Shown one piece after another: positions 43,666 to 55,300 of a DNA stretch of 64,000 nt (position 1 is the first letter of the stretch; every line of letters begins with the position of its first letter). The position numbers were made by a program, and so were the translations under genes. The stretch lies in assembly GCA_002049455.2 (NCBI GenBank), contig KV918785.1, positions 124,001 to 188,000 on the forward strand, in the 5' to 3' direction. The notes beneath the pieces were generated by a model, which searched no databases, was not told the DNA's origin, and saw only the letters and a program-made list of their open reading frames with translations. The stretch is from Porphyra umbilicalis (taxonomy: Eukaryota > Rhodophyta > Bangiophyceae > Bangiales > Bangiaceae).

Positions 43666-44105
43666 TGGCTTGTCGCGTAGTTTGTTCTTGCGTGCTTTTT
43701 GTTGCTGTGTCCGGGGGGCCGGAACGAAATGAGCACTCATTTTTTGGTGCTGCATGGCGTACCTTGCCCTCACGTCTGTGCCGTGGAAGCGAACGGTGCT
43801 GGAACCAGCTCCCGACCGTCTCTGTAGGTTTTCTTTCTGTCGTGCACTGGGTGCAAACCACGCGGATCTTGGGAGCACGTGAGGCCTGTTCTTTGTTGCA
43901 GGTTCGTGTGATGTGACGAGCGCCGCGGGACATCCGATTGGCTAACCTCTGTGACAGGTGACAGTGTTATCACCGTGACGAACGTACAGTACGCGGACGA
44001 GCCGCGTATCCATACAGTATAAATACGTTCGTCACAATGATCACAAGCAAGCCCACTGCTGCGACAATGAGGACATAAAGAAGTACGTGCTGTAGATGGA
44101 AATTT
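43666..44105. other. 3' flank of the reductase gene with a small hairpin
   Basis: No gene seen. A hairpin is formed by GTGACGAACGTAC (43975-43987) and TACGTTCGTCAC (44024-44035). This is where the host gene block ends and repeats begin. Confidence 0.5.
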
Positions 44106-44349
44106 GATATGGCGCGTCGCCAAAGAATGATCGGATCCGAGCAAGTTCCACAGCAAGTTGCAGCATGCTGTGACCGTGCTGTGACTGTGCTTTGAAATAA
44201 AATTGCATGCTGCTGGCTCCTGGATGGCTCTGTGGGAGGCAAGGACGATCACAGCAATTTTAAATTCTGTGCTGTGAGCTACTGTGAACTGCTGTGACTT
44301 GCTGTGAGCGTTTCTCAGATCCGATCATTCTTTGGCGACGCGCCATATC
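44106..44349. mobile_element. 244-bp MITE with 32-bp perfect terminal inverted repeats
   Basis: GATATGGCGCGTCGCCAAAG continuing to GATCGGATC (44106-44137) is exactly mirrored at 44318-44349. The interior has many GCTGTGA/TCACAGC words and no coding capacity. The TA just inside each end may represent the target duplication. Perfect ends suggest recent activity driven by a transposase elsewhere. Confidence 0.85.
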
Positions 44350-44477
44350 GAAGTGGGAGCGTCGCCCAAAGTGCGGACTGCATCGTCGGAAACCCGGTGC
44401 CCCCGGACAAAACCCAAACGGCACAGGACCAGAAGTGTGATTAAAATCATCAGCCCCATGATGTAAAATGATTATAA

Positions 44478-45188
44478 TTCCCTGGCCTTTAGGACAGGGT
44501 GCTCTCAAAGTGTAGTGATGCACACATATACTTAGATCAAGGGACTTGTTCTCCGTTTCAGAGGTGGCAGTCTGCATTCGTGTCCTCAGGGATCTGAGGG
44601 CGTGTCAGTGTTGGAAGGGTCGCGATGACGCTAAAAGCGAATGGAGTTACGTGGCTGAGAAGGACTGTCCTGCCACAGGGCTCACTGGGCCCGGACGGCG
44701 CCTGCCCCCGTGCCCCCTCTACCGCCCCGAGTTGCGCGCGGTGACCACGCGCAGCGACTTCCGGGGCTTGACGCGCCCACGATCACCCGCGGACGATCGT
44801 GCCTGCGCGCCGTCTTCCGTTGCGGCGGCGTGTCGGCGGTTGCTGACGCCATCTGGCGGCACGGTTGCAGGCGCCTCATCACGCGGCGATCAGTCCCACC
44901 CGCCCGCCCGTGCGCGCCGTGTCGGCCGCCCTGCCCGCCGTGCGCAGATGCGCTGCGCAGCGGAGTGACGGCCTCGCCCGTGGGCGCCGCGCGACGCCGG
45001 CGGGCCGCCGCCGCTGCGGTGGCGGAGGCGGCACCCCTTTCCCCGACGCCCCCCCCACCACGGCAACGTGGCTATACGTGCCCCCGTGCGCGTTCGCGGC
45101 CATAGAGCCGGCCGGTGTGCCCGGTGTCAATGCGTCGCCGAGCGCGCCACCGCCCTGAAGGTCAGGGTATTGCACGCACGTGCCTGGA
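44478..45188 (+). repeat. Dispersed 0.7 kb repeat, copy B
   Basis: Second copy of the repeat at 3268-3960, same orientation, with matching start (TTCCCTGGCCTTTAGGAC) and end (CACGTGCCTGGA). Small insertions, such as GTGACCACGCGCAGC near 44740, make it slightly longer. No shared long reading frame. Confidence 0.7.
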
Positions 45189-45635
45189 TATCATTAAAAC
45201 CACCATCGTCTGCAAAGTGGGGCTTATGCTGATTTGCTGTACTGGCGCCGGTACCCGCAATTTTCAAATTGCCTCCGATCACGTCCAGTACAGGCCAAAA
45301 TGGCATGTACTGGGCCATATTCGACCCCCCTCCACACTGCCAAACTTCCAATATAGTATAGAAACGATATTCGCGTTTTAGACCGCGGCGCACCACTACA
45401 CTCTCGCAGTTTAGACAATAACTGCGTCCCAGACATGAAACGTAGACCTCTGTGACAGCCAGATTGCGGTTGTTTCTGAACGACGAGCGTGTCCGGTCAA
45501 CGGAGCGTTACGTAGTGCACGGAGAAGCACTCGCCCGGCCGCATTCCGGCCGTGTACGTGACGCTGCCTGGATCGATTACGTTGCAGGGCAAATGGTGGT
45601 GTATGTTGCGCTCCCTGGGGCTTCCAGGTGCTCCC
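45189..45635. other. Unique spacer
   Basis: No gene recognised. A short inverted pair (CCAGTACAGGCC / GGCATGTACTGG, 45284-45313) is present. It leads into the minisatellite. Confidence 0.4.
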
Positions 45636-47025
45636 TTCACCCCCCCCCCACCGGCTCCCTGGGACGCTTCGCGGGGCTGCCCCCCGCCCCCTCCCCCCCC
45701 CCACCACCCTTCCCCCCCCCCCCCACTCCACTTGCACCCCACTGGCCCGCCGCTCGCCCGCCGCCGACACAGCACCACTTGCCCGCCGTCTGACCCAGCG
45801 CCACTTGCCCGCCGCCAGCCCACCACTTGCCCACCGTCACTTGCCCGCCGCCAACGAACCGCCCGCCCGCCACTTGCCCGCCACTTGCCCGCCGCCAACG
45901 AACCGCCCGCCCGCCACCCGCCCGCCACTTGCCCGCCACTTGCCCGCCGCCAACGAGCCGCCCGCCCGCTAGTTGCACGCCACACGCCCGCTGCCAAGCA
46001 CCCACCCGCCCCCCACCCCACTTGCCCGCAACACGCCCGCCGCAAACATACCACCCGCCCGCCACTCGCCCCCCACTTGCCCGCCGCCAACGAGCCGCCC
46101 GCCCGCCACTTGCCCGCCACTTGCCCGCCACCAACGAGCCGCCCGCCCGCCACTCTCCCGCCACACGCCGGCCATCAACCAGCTGCCCGCCCACCAATTG
46201 CCCGCCACACGCCTGCCGCCAACAAGCTGCCCACTCGCCACTCTCCCTGCACTTGCCCGCCACCAACGTGCTACTCGGCCGCCACTCGCCCGCCACGCGC
46301 CCGCCACACGCCAACCACCAACCAGGTGCCCGCCCACCAATTGCCCGCCACACGCCCGCCGCCAACAAGCTGCCAACTAGCCACTCGCCCCGCACTTGCC
46401 GGCCACCAACAAGCTGCCCGCCGCCAACAAGCCGCCCGCCCGATAGTTCCACGCCACACCTCCGCTGCCAAGCACCCACTCGCCCCCCACTTGCCCGCCA
46501 CACGCCCGCCGCCAACAAGCTGCCCACTCGCCACTCGCCCCGCACTAGCCCGCCACCACCAAGCTGCCCGCCGCCAACATGCTGCCCACTCGTCACAAGC
46601 CCCGCACTTGCCCGCCACCAACAAGCTGCCCGCCGCCAACAAGCCGCCCGCCCGCTAGTTGCACGCCACACGCCCGCTGCCAAGCACCCACTCGCCCCCA
46701 ACGTGCCCGCCACACGCCCGCCGCCAACATACCGCCCGCGCGCCATTCGCCCCACACTTGCCCGCCGCCAAGCACCCACCCGCCCCCCACTTGGCCGCTA
46801 TCAGCCGGCCGCCAACCCAGCGCCTTTCCGCCACCGGGCCACCGCCTGCCCGCCGCCGACCCGCCGCCACATTCCTACCGTCGACCCACGACCTGCCCGT
46901 CACCTACCCGCCGACCAACGACCACCCACCTGCCGCATGTCCACCACCTGCGCACCACTTGCCCGCCCTTTGCCCACCACCTACCCACCGCCTACTCGCC
47001 ACTCGCCCACCACCTGTCCGCCGCC
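45636..47025. repeat. Degenerate minisatellite (CCCGCC-ACTTG / CCGCCAAC units)
   Basis: About 1.4 kb is built from variants of CCCGCCACTTG, CCCGCCGCCAACGA and GCCGCCCGCCCG in higher-order blocks, with units such as CGCCGCCAACAAGCTGCC repeated near 46215, 46360, 46510 and 46620. Because the units lack stop codons in several frames, long open frames appear on both strands: Pro/Thr/His-rich on +, Gly/Trp/Ala-rich on -. None has a domain and opposite strands are equally open, so I treat them as by-products of the repeat. Confidence 0.85.
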
Positions 47026-47192
47026 TGGCTGACCCCCCTGTGTGCAGAAGAGCGGACGATGGACAACCTCAGCACAAAAGAAACGAACAGCAGAAGCCCA
47101 GTACATTCACCACAGTAAGCACAGCATACAAAGCCCAGAGTAAAGGCAAGACATAACGACAGTAAAGCGCACAAGCAAGCAAGCAAGCATAC

Positions 47193-50100
47193 TCAGAAGC
47201 ACTCACGACTAGCGGCTCTCAGGAGAAGCACCATCACTGACAACGAAATCCTGTCCGAGCTATTCTTGGACGACCTCCCCGCGCTCTCCTCGTCGGAGTC
47301 GACGTGTCTGGTAATCCACTTTGACCGCCGCTTGCGCCGCACAACTGGCCTCTCCTCCGAGGCCGTCAGCGACAGCGGATGCCGCATTCGGTTGACCCCG
47401 AATAGGTCATCGATGGCTGCGTCCGTGCCGCTCGGCACGTCGACGCCATCACCCCCGTCGCCCTCCACATTCGTTCCCACATCGGCACCACCACCGGTAC
47501 CGGCACCGCCATCACCCCCGGCACCACCATCCCCCCCACCCCCGTCGTCCGCCCCATTCACACCTCCAGCACCACCGCCGCCGTTACCTGCGCCGCCGCC
47601 CCCCACATCTCGACCCCGATCGCCGCCGCCGCCATCAGGACCACGGCCTCCAGGAAGGTCGGCGTCGTCGTCGTCGTCAATGACAGCGACATCGTCCTTG
47701 CGCTGCGCGACCCAGTCGCGCGCGAGCTTCTTGAGCTGCGCGACCTCTGCCGGCGTGACGACCTCGACACTCTCCCCCGCCTTGTCAACGCCGATCTCCA
47801 ATTAGATGGAGGCGTTGGGTACACCCGGGTCGTCTGTGATGGTGGCACGTTTTCTGTCTCCCTTGTTGGTCGAGATGAGCGTGCCCCAGCCGTCTGTGCT
47901 GTTGTCGACGTGCGCGTGCAGATACTTGAGCTCTTTGGCCCAGACCACCCTTCCCATCTTCACGACGCCACCGTGCAGACCCGAGGCGCCCGGCCTCTTG
48001 CTGCCGACCGGGAGAAAGTCCTTGACGCATATTTGCTCGAGAGAGAGGCGGACCTGTGTTAGGGAACGCCAGTACAGTGACATGACACAGCTCAGAGCAT
48101 AAAAAAACAAGTACGTGCCACGGGGTGATAGCATGAGCGGGCAGCACACCGTCAGTACATTCGCCCAACACACCCACCAGTGCCCAACACACACACCAGT
48201 CACACAATGCGTCCAGCACCTCATCGTACTAGTTGTCACACGCGTCCACTTGTACCAACTCAATCCGTACCTTGCTCAAGACAAAGGCCAAGGTGGCGAA
48301 GTCCACCTTGACGACGGCATTGCAGTTCTTCCCGCCCGGGAAGATACACTCTTCCAAGTTGCCGCCACAGTACAGAATGGTTGCCAACGTCGCGAGCGCC
48401 GTCCCCCGCCGGCCAGCGACAGACTCCAAGAAGCCATGCCCGCCGAGAACGCCAGCCGCTGCCGTCTTTGACTGCCCGTCAAATGAGGCGCCCTCTGCCC
48501 AAGTCCGCTGGATGACCTTGTTCAGGCTGCAGTGAATGATATTCCGTGTCTTTCCTAACCACAGACGCATCGCCACCGGGGCGGGCTCCTTGGCCGTCCT
48601 TGACGCCGACCCCGTCTTGCCCCGACCGCTCGCGCTGGGGGCCGCCGGTCGGTACACCGTCTTCAGCATGTCCTTCGCAGCTGCAACACCGACCCCATGA
48701 ACGTCCATCACCACCTCCCGCAGCACGGCGTCGCGCGTGTCGGCAGAATGAAAGCCGTCATCAGCCGACTTCGGTTGTACGAGCGCACGCAGTACACCCT
48801 TAGTAAGTACACGCCGAAGACCAAGAATGCGCGGCTGCCCAGATGACACAACGGGGGGCGCCTTTTTGCGTCTGACGAACGCCGACCGACGTAGGGTGAA
48901 GTGACGCTTCCCGTCACCGACGATACCCCCGCCAACGGCCTCGCTCACACCGTCGCCGTCGCTGTGCACGCCTGCAGCCCCGCCAGCGCCAGCAGCACGA
49001 CTGATGCCAACGTCACCACTGGCGGTAACGCCCACATCCGCGCCGACCATGCCCCCGCCCTCGTAGTCACCACCAGCGCAGTCGTTGTCGCCACTCCCGC
49101 CGCCGCGGTCCTTGCCAGCGCCACAGTCACCGCCCGCGTCGGCGGAACCACAAGAACCAACGAGACCACCCGCGGGGCCCCCCGCGTCCACGGCGCAGGC
49201 CCCTTGGCGCTGTCGTCTCGCAGGGGGGGGCGCGTCATGCACCAGGCCCACCTCGCCAACGGGCACCTGCGAGTTAACGGCCATGGAAGACCCCGCCATC
49301 GCCGCGATATAGGAGTTGTGCGCGGAGATGTACGCACACAGCGTCGCGTCCCCGCCAGTAGGGCTCCAAGCCGGAGGGGCGACAGGAACCGCGGTGCCGC
49401 CGAGCGTCCACTCGAGCGCGGCCACGACGGCGCTCGACTCTTCTGCCAACGCTTGCGCCCTCGTGCGCTTTCGTGGCTGGGCTGATTGTGACTTGGAGGG
49501 AGGAGCGGGGTTGCTGTCAATGAGCAACCGCCGGTGGCCGTGCTTGCTGCCTTTCCAGCAGCTGAAGTCCAGCCTCGCTTGCCTGCATGACAAAACCACA
49601 AGAGGGAGGGAAGCACAAGCGTCCAGGACACGCCCAGTCAGTACTTGCATGTGATATACCAACAACCACCTCGTCTAATACAGCAGCAGCAGTACAAAAA
49701 TAGCACGAAAGAAGGAGAGTAAAAGAAAGAGTAGAGTAAGCAGCACAAACGTACAGTTGGTGAGAGGCGTTGGCGATGGCGTTGGCGTTACGAGTTGTTG
49801 TTCGCTTCTCACTTGCACTCCTAATAACAGAGCCAGCCGCCGGCGTCCCCATGCGACCTGAATCACGCGTGCTGGTGACATTAGAGCAAGGAGACGACGT
49901 CGCCGGACCGACTGGGATGGCCTCATCCGCTGCCAAGGGCGCATCCACATCCATCGCGTCACCCGCGTCATTTGCGTCGTTTGAGTCGTGCGCGTCGCCG
50001 ATGTCGATGACGGCACCAGCGCTTGGATTGGCGGCGGCGGCCGCTCCGGCACCCGTACTGGCCACCGACGCCGGCCTGTCGACCGCGCCTGCCGCACTTG

Positions 50101-51369
50101 CGGCGGCCACCGTGTTGGCGGCGACGCACACAGTCTCGGCGGTGATCATCGTCTTGGCGGAGGCGCCCGTACTGACGGCGGTCACCGTGTTGATGGCGGC
50201 GACCGTACTGGCAGCGGCGTCCGTAATGGCAGCGGCGTCCGTCCTGGCAGCGGCGTCCGTACTGGAAGCGCCCACCGCGTTGGTAACGGGGCGACCGTAC
50301 TGACGGCGACCAACGTCTTGGCGGCGGGGGCAACCGTACTGGCAGCGGAGAGCGTGTTGGCTGTGGCGGCCTCGTGGGGGGCGGGGCCGTCCGAAGTGGC
50401 GGTAGAAGAGCCCGTGCTGGCGGCAGCGACCGTGTTGACAGCGGGGGTGCCCTTGTTGGCGGCGGCGACCGTACTGGCGGGGGCAGCCGTACTCGTGGGG
50501 GCGACCGTACTCGCGGGGGCGACCTTGGGGGCAGCCGGGGCGACCGTACTGGCGGGAGCGACCGTACTCGCGGGGGTGACCGTACTGGCGGGGGCGACCG
50601 TACTCGCGGGGGCGACCTTGAGGGCAGCGGGGGCAACCGTACTTGCGGGGGCGACCGTCTTGGCAGCGGGGGAGCCCGTGCTGATGGATGCCACCGTGTT
50701 GGCAGCGGGCGCGACCGCGGGGACGGTGCGGGCGACGGCGCTATCAGCGGTCAGCCTGGTGATGGTGGCGTCCGTGTTGGCAGCGGGGGACACCGTACTG
50801 TCGGCGGCGACCGCGGGGGCCGCGGGGTCTACCAGGAGGGCTGCCACGTGCGTGTTGGTGGCGCCAATATAGGAAGCGGCGGCGCCCGTGTTGGTGCTCG
50901 CCCTCGCGGTGGCGATCATGTTGACGGCCGCAACCAGCCTCGCGGCGGCTGCCGCGATCGTGTCGAGCGACACGGCGGGATCCCGAACCCCGTCCGTCAG
51001 CGGCACTGGCATGATGTCCGGCACGGGAAGCGGCGTCCTCATGGTAGGAAACGGCGGCAACAAAGGCGGGGTGGGTAAAAGAACGAGGTCGTTGACGAGA
51101 ACGGAGGCTGACGCGGCGGTGGATGCTGGGGCGAGCCTGCCAGCAGGGTCGACATGGCCCGCGTCAACACGGCCGACACGACCGACGTGGCCGCCGTGGA
51201 GACCTTCACTGTCACCGGAGCCGGCAACGTAGCCGGTGGCTGCCGGACCACTGACAGGGGGCCTTGCTGCCGGGCCGGCGGTCACACCGTCAATGTGTCC
51301 CGCATTCGCGGCGGCCAGTGCGTGGCTAGCGGCCTCAAGAAGGCGGCTCACGTCGTCCAACAGGGTCAT
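47193..51369 (-). pseudogene. Large unknown protein, probable transposon accessory gene
   Basis: Minus strand from ATG 51369 (MTLLDDVSRLLEAASHALAA). An Ala/Thr/Val repeat region (APASTV units, about 50730-50330) follows, with a frame change near 50300. Exons are joined across GTACGT..GCAG (intron 49583-49754) and GTACGG..ACAG (intron 48054-48270), both in frame. The later part is less repetitive: LDFSCWKGSKHGHRRLLIDS, CSLNKVIQRTWAEGASFDGQ, LATILYCGGNLEECIFPGGK, LSLEQICVKDFLPVGSKRPG. An in-frame TAA (47802-47804) follows PNASI, yet open sequence with an acidic run (VAVIDDDDDADLP) and KRRSKWITRHVDSDEE continues to 47193. I do not recognise the family. It faces away from the Plavaka-like transposase and shares its GTACTG-rich DNA, so both may belong to one element. 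Confidence 0.5.
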
Positions 51370-52305
51370 ACCTCCTGGCGGCGGGGAGCGTGAAGGGGGA
51401 TTGGGTGGATGGGCTGGAGGGGGAAGGGGGTGTCGGCGGAAGTGGTGAGGCCAGGAAGGGGTGGAGAGAGAGGGAACAGCCGCGAAAGATGCGGGAGAAC
51501 GGGAACAGCCCACGAGTCATCAGTCCACGGGCCATGACGGTGACGCCGGTCCCTTGCTCTCAAGAGCGCAACGTTGAGTCGAGTCGTCGTTGGCGGCCCG
51601 CTGCGGGCCCGCTCCGTCGAGGGCATGCAGCAGCCTGCAACAGCCCACGGGGAGGGGGTCGTCGGGGTGACGGCTGTGACGGTGTTGGTTCGAGGGCCCG
51701 CGTGGGTACACCTCCCGGGTACGGACGAGCTCATTGACTGTCATCGCTGTACTAATCAGCAATAGAGTCTGTGTCAGCACGACATGCTTTGGCAAATGCT
51801 GCTCGATCGTGTGTTGGCAGACGAGTGCTGGATAAATGTGCTATGGACGACTGCCTGTGAATACCCTGGATTGGGTCAGCAAATGACGGCTCCCCGGACG
51901 TGCTCGACAGCACTGAGCCTGAGTAGGAGTACAGCCGGGTGCGGTACACATTGTTCTCAGCACGGTGCTGATTGCATTTATATAACTAGAGACAGGGGCT
52001 ACCTCATTTTTTAATGGTACTACTTCGTGTATTGGTTGTACTGTGCTGGACCAATGAACTGGACAGATCAATACTGTCGTGAGTACACACCTGTCGTGAG
52101 AACACACCTGTCGTGAGTACACACCTGTCGTGAGTATACGCCTGTCGCGAGTACACACCTGCAGTGCGTACACACCGGTCGCGAGTACACACCTGTCGCG
52201 AGCACGCACCGTCGGACGCGCCGCTAGACGCACTGCACCGTTCCACCGTCCGTTGGCTTTGGACTCTGTCCTGACCTTTGATGTGAGGACCAATCGAGAG
52301 CGACT
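51370..52305. promoter_or_regulatory. Shared upstream region of the two divergent element genes
   Basis: 936 bp separate the two genes, so both promoters should lie here. The only clear structure is the 17-bp tandem array at 52076-52211, annotated separately. The first in-frame codon of the plus gene (52306) is not ATG, so an upstream exon may lie here. Confidence 0.45.
52076..52211 (+). repeat. Eight tandem 17-bp repeats
   Basis: Consensus GTCGTGAGTACACACCT, eight units of exactly 17 bp with point differences (e.g. GTCGTGAGAACACACCT, GTCGCGAGTACACACCT, GCAGTGCGTACACACCG). The repeats sit just upstream of the transposase gene. Tandem binding sites of this kind are typical of CACTA/CMC subterminal regions; binding here is inference. 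Confidence 0.85.
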
Positions 52306-55300
52306 GTGGCTGTGATTCCCTGTCAGGTAGCGAGTTGCGGCCGCATGCTGCGCTCTTCTGTTGGCGAGTCGCGGCACTTCAACGCGTCGCACTGCCTCGA
52401 CGTCCCCCCCGTCAATCCTACGGCTGTACCTGTCAATACAAGATGTATCGAGACCGACGACGACAGGCCTTTACTACCTGGCCAGGACGACGACGATCCC
52501 ATGCTGGGCGATCAAGACGCCGCCACATCTCACTGAACTGGCCCTGCTGGCGGACATGTCGGGTCAGTTGGGACAGTTGAAGCACTCCCATCGGATGTCT
52601 TTCTCGAGCTTGCCAGGACGCTCACGTGTGAGCACCGTTGTGGTCGTGCCCGTCGAGGACAACCATCTACCCAGGCAAGGCGTGCACGCCAAGCTGACGG
52701 TCGGCATGGAGGTCAGCGGCTGCGACGGCATCAGCGCTCGTGGAACTGTACTGTTGGAGAAAGCTGTACTTCACAGGAGGAAGGATGTACTCTGGACTCG
52801 TCTGGCGAGCGTTCTCGTACACCAGCGTCGGGCGCCACGGGTGATGACACTTCGCCGCGAGGTGGTGGGCGATTGTCCGCGTCTGATAGTGGCTCGGACA
52901 AAGAAGAAGGTGACCCTGGCCGTCGCTTGTGTGACGACGTTTTTTCGCGCTTCGAGCGCTTTGCTGATGCAGACCAGTCTACGTTGGCTTCTCCTATGCT
53001 GGGGGGTTTTCGCGCCGAGCAGTGGCAGCGAAATGGTCTCCAACACGTCTTCGTCCATGCCTGTACTGTTGGCAGCGGGGGGGTGATGACGCAGCGCGAG
53101 CTCAAGACCATTTACATCTACACGCTGAAGGTCGAAGCGGCCACGGATGCTGCCACGACAAGACCTTTCGCGGATGCTTTCAAGACGGTCTGGAGCTTCA
53201 TTGCCGCCGTGCGCCGCTACAAGAGGACCCTCATTGTGCCGCTCAATTGGAGGAAGGTCGTCATGAAGATTGACGTGCGCCAGGACACTGTCTTCTTCAG
53301 AGACGCACTACAAGCCGCTCAAGACGAGGTGATGCGTGCCCAACAAGAGGACGTGTACTGGGGGGCATCTTCGTCTACTGAACATGATGCTGGGTCAATG
53401 GACGCCAGTACAGACGCCAGTATGACCGCACCGGACACCGTACTGTGCAACGCATGGGACGGAGAAATGTACAAGCGGCAACAGGAGCACGTTGACGGTA
53501 CCGTACATCCAGGGACGCGTGTGCTGGGGTTCTACATGTACTCCGACTCGACTGTACTGCTCAGCAGCGGCGCTGTGTCGGCCTACCCTTTGCGGATGCG
53601 GGGCGTCAACATCAACGCAGATGATGTGCGGTGGGTCAGCCTGGCGTACATCCCGCAGGCGGAGGCCAAGTTTCTCGAGACTATGAAGGGCCAGGAAGTA
53701 CGTGCCGAGTTGCTGCAGCGCATCCTACATGTTGCATTCTGGACAAGTCTGCTGGCAAGTCATGACGGGACGTGGCTCAATCTTCCAGGTGGTGGCTGCG
53801 TGCGCTTCTCTCCCCGTGCTCTTCTGTACGTACGTGACCAACCCGAGGAGCGCGCAGTCATGTGTCTGAAGGGGCTCGGCTGCCTCTTTCCTTGCACGGC
53901 ATGTACTGTTGGGCGGGACAGCTCCTGTACGGAGGCGGGCACGAATGCTCCCCCAAGGGAAGTGCACGAGACCGTGCGGGCGCAACTGCGCAATGTGCTG
54001 ATGGGTGACTTCCGCGGTGCTGGCGCGATGCGTACTGAGGCGGAGATGGCGCACAGTTTGAACAGCATGGTTCCTGCTCTGGCTGCATGGGCGGGGCTTG
54101 GAAGCGGCCCGCCTATGCTGTATCATTTGCCAGGGCTTGATCGCCTCCACGTATGTTTATCATGCTGCATGAGCGTCTTGTCGGTATCTTCCTGTTTGTG
54201 GATGCTCCGTACTACGACTGCGTCCTGTGGAGGCCAGGCCGCTTGTGTTGATACCAAACGTCAGCTCACTAACGACACGTTGCATGTGTATACCATTTCG
54301 TGTTGGTACTGTGCTGTGGTCTGCGTGTGATCAGGTCATGGACGGTGGTATCAACCGCATGGTCGAAAACGCGGTACCCGAGTACCTCCGGAAGATTGCT
54401 ATGCCGGGTGGCCAAGTACGGCTCGGCACAGTCACCAATTCCGAGCGCGCCATAAACATGCGGTTCAAGCATGCCTCACGCTGTGCACGAGTGCCACACA
54501 TACACCCCGGGTACGCCAGAGTATAGAGAACGAAGGTGTTTTGTATTGGGTGACGAGTAGTGGACGATCGGTGACAGCGACGCGCGGTTGAGTAGCTCAT
54601 GGACCTATACTGACACGGAGATTGACACTTGTACCCATTCCTTTTTAAGCTAGCGTTGTGAACTATCTCTTTCGTGTAATGCTGCTCCCCGAGTTTTGTC
54701 CTGGTGGACAGAGACTGACTTGCGGACCGACTCTCTCCACCAATCAGATGCGCCCCTGGGACTGACTTGGTGCTCCTGATTGCTTACATGTGCCCATACA
54801 GCCTGGAAATCAACATCAGCTCCTCTTTTTTTCTGCCTTTTTGACGAGGAGACAGTAGAAAATCTCAAGATCTCGCGTAGGTAGCGTGCTCCGTCCCAAG
54901 AAAAGCGGATCAAGCGGTAACAAACAATACGTTCTGCTGGATGCAAGGTCCTGGTACTGAATGCGGGCTTTCTATTGACTTCGTTGCCTTCTCACCGTCC
55001 TTTTAATCCAATAGAGTGCTGTCATTCAGATTCAGTCTCTGTCTCTGTCCCCCAGGACAAAATTCGGGGATCAGCAATACTGGCTTCGATTCTATCTCCC
55101 TCGTGCGTAGGTATTTTGTACCCAAGGCTACGAAGCAGGCAAAGATGAAGGGTAGCGAGCACCGACGAGCTCTGCCGTTCTTGCCCTTCCCCGTCGTCGC
55201 CACCATTGGCTCCGCGCAGAACGAGACGGACCACCGGCTTCTGACGAGGGCCGTGTGTGAGCTGGTGGCAGTGACGAACGAGATCTTTGCTGAGAGGTGT

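Noticed and set aside
45552-47032. Pro/Thr-rich and Gly/Trp-rich proteins in the minisatellite
   Set aside because: Both strands and several frames are equally open, so there is no coding signal distinguishable from the repeat.
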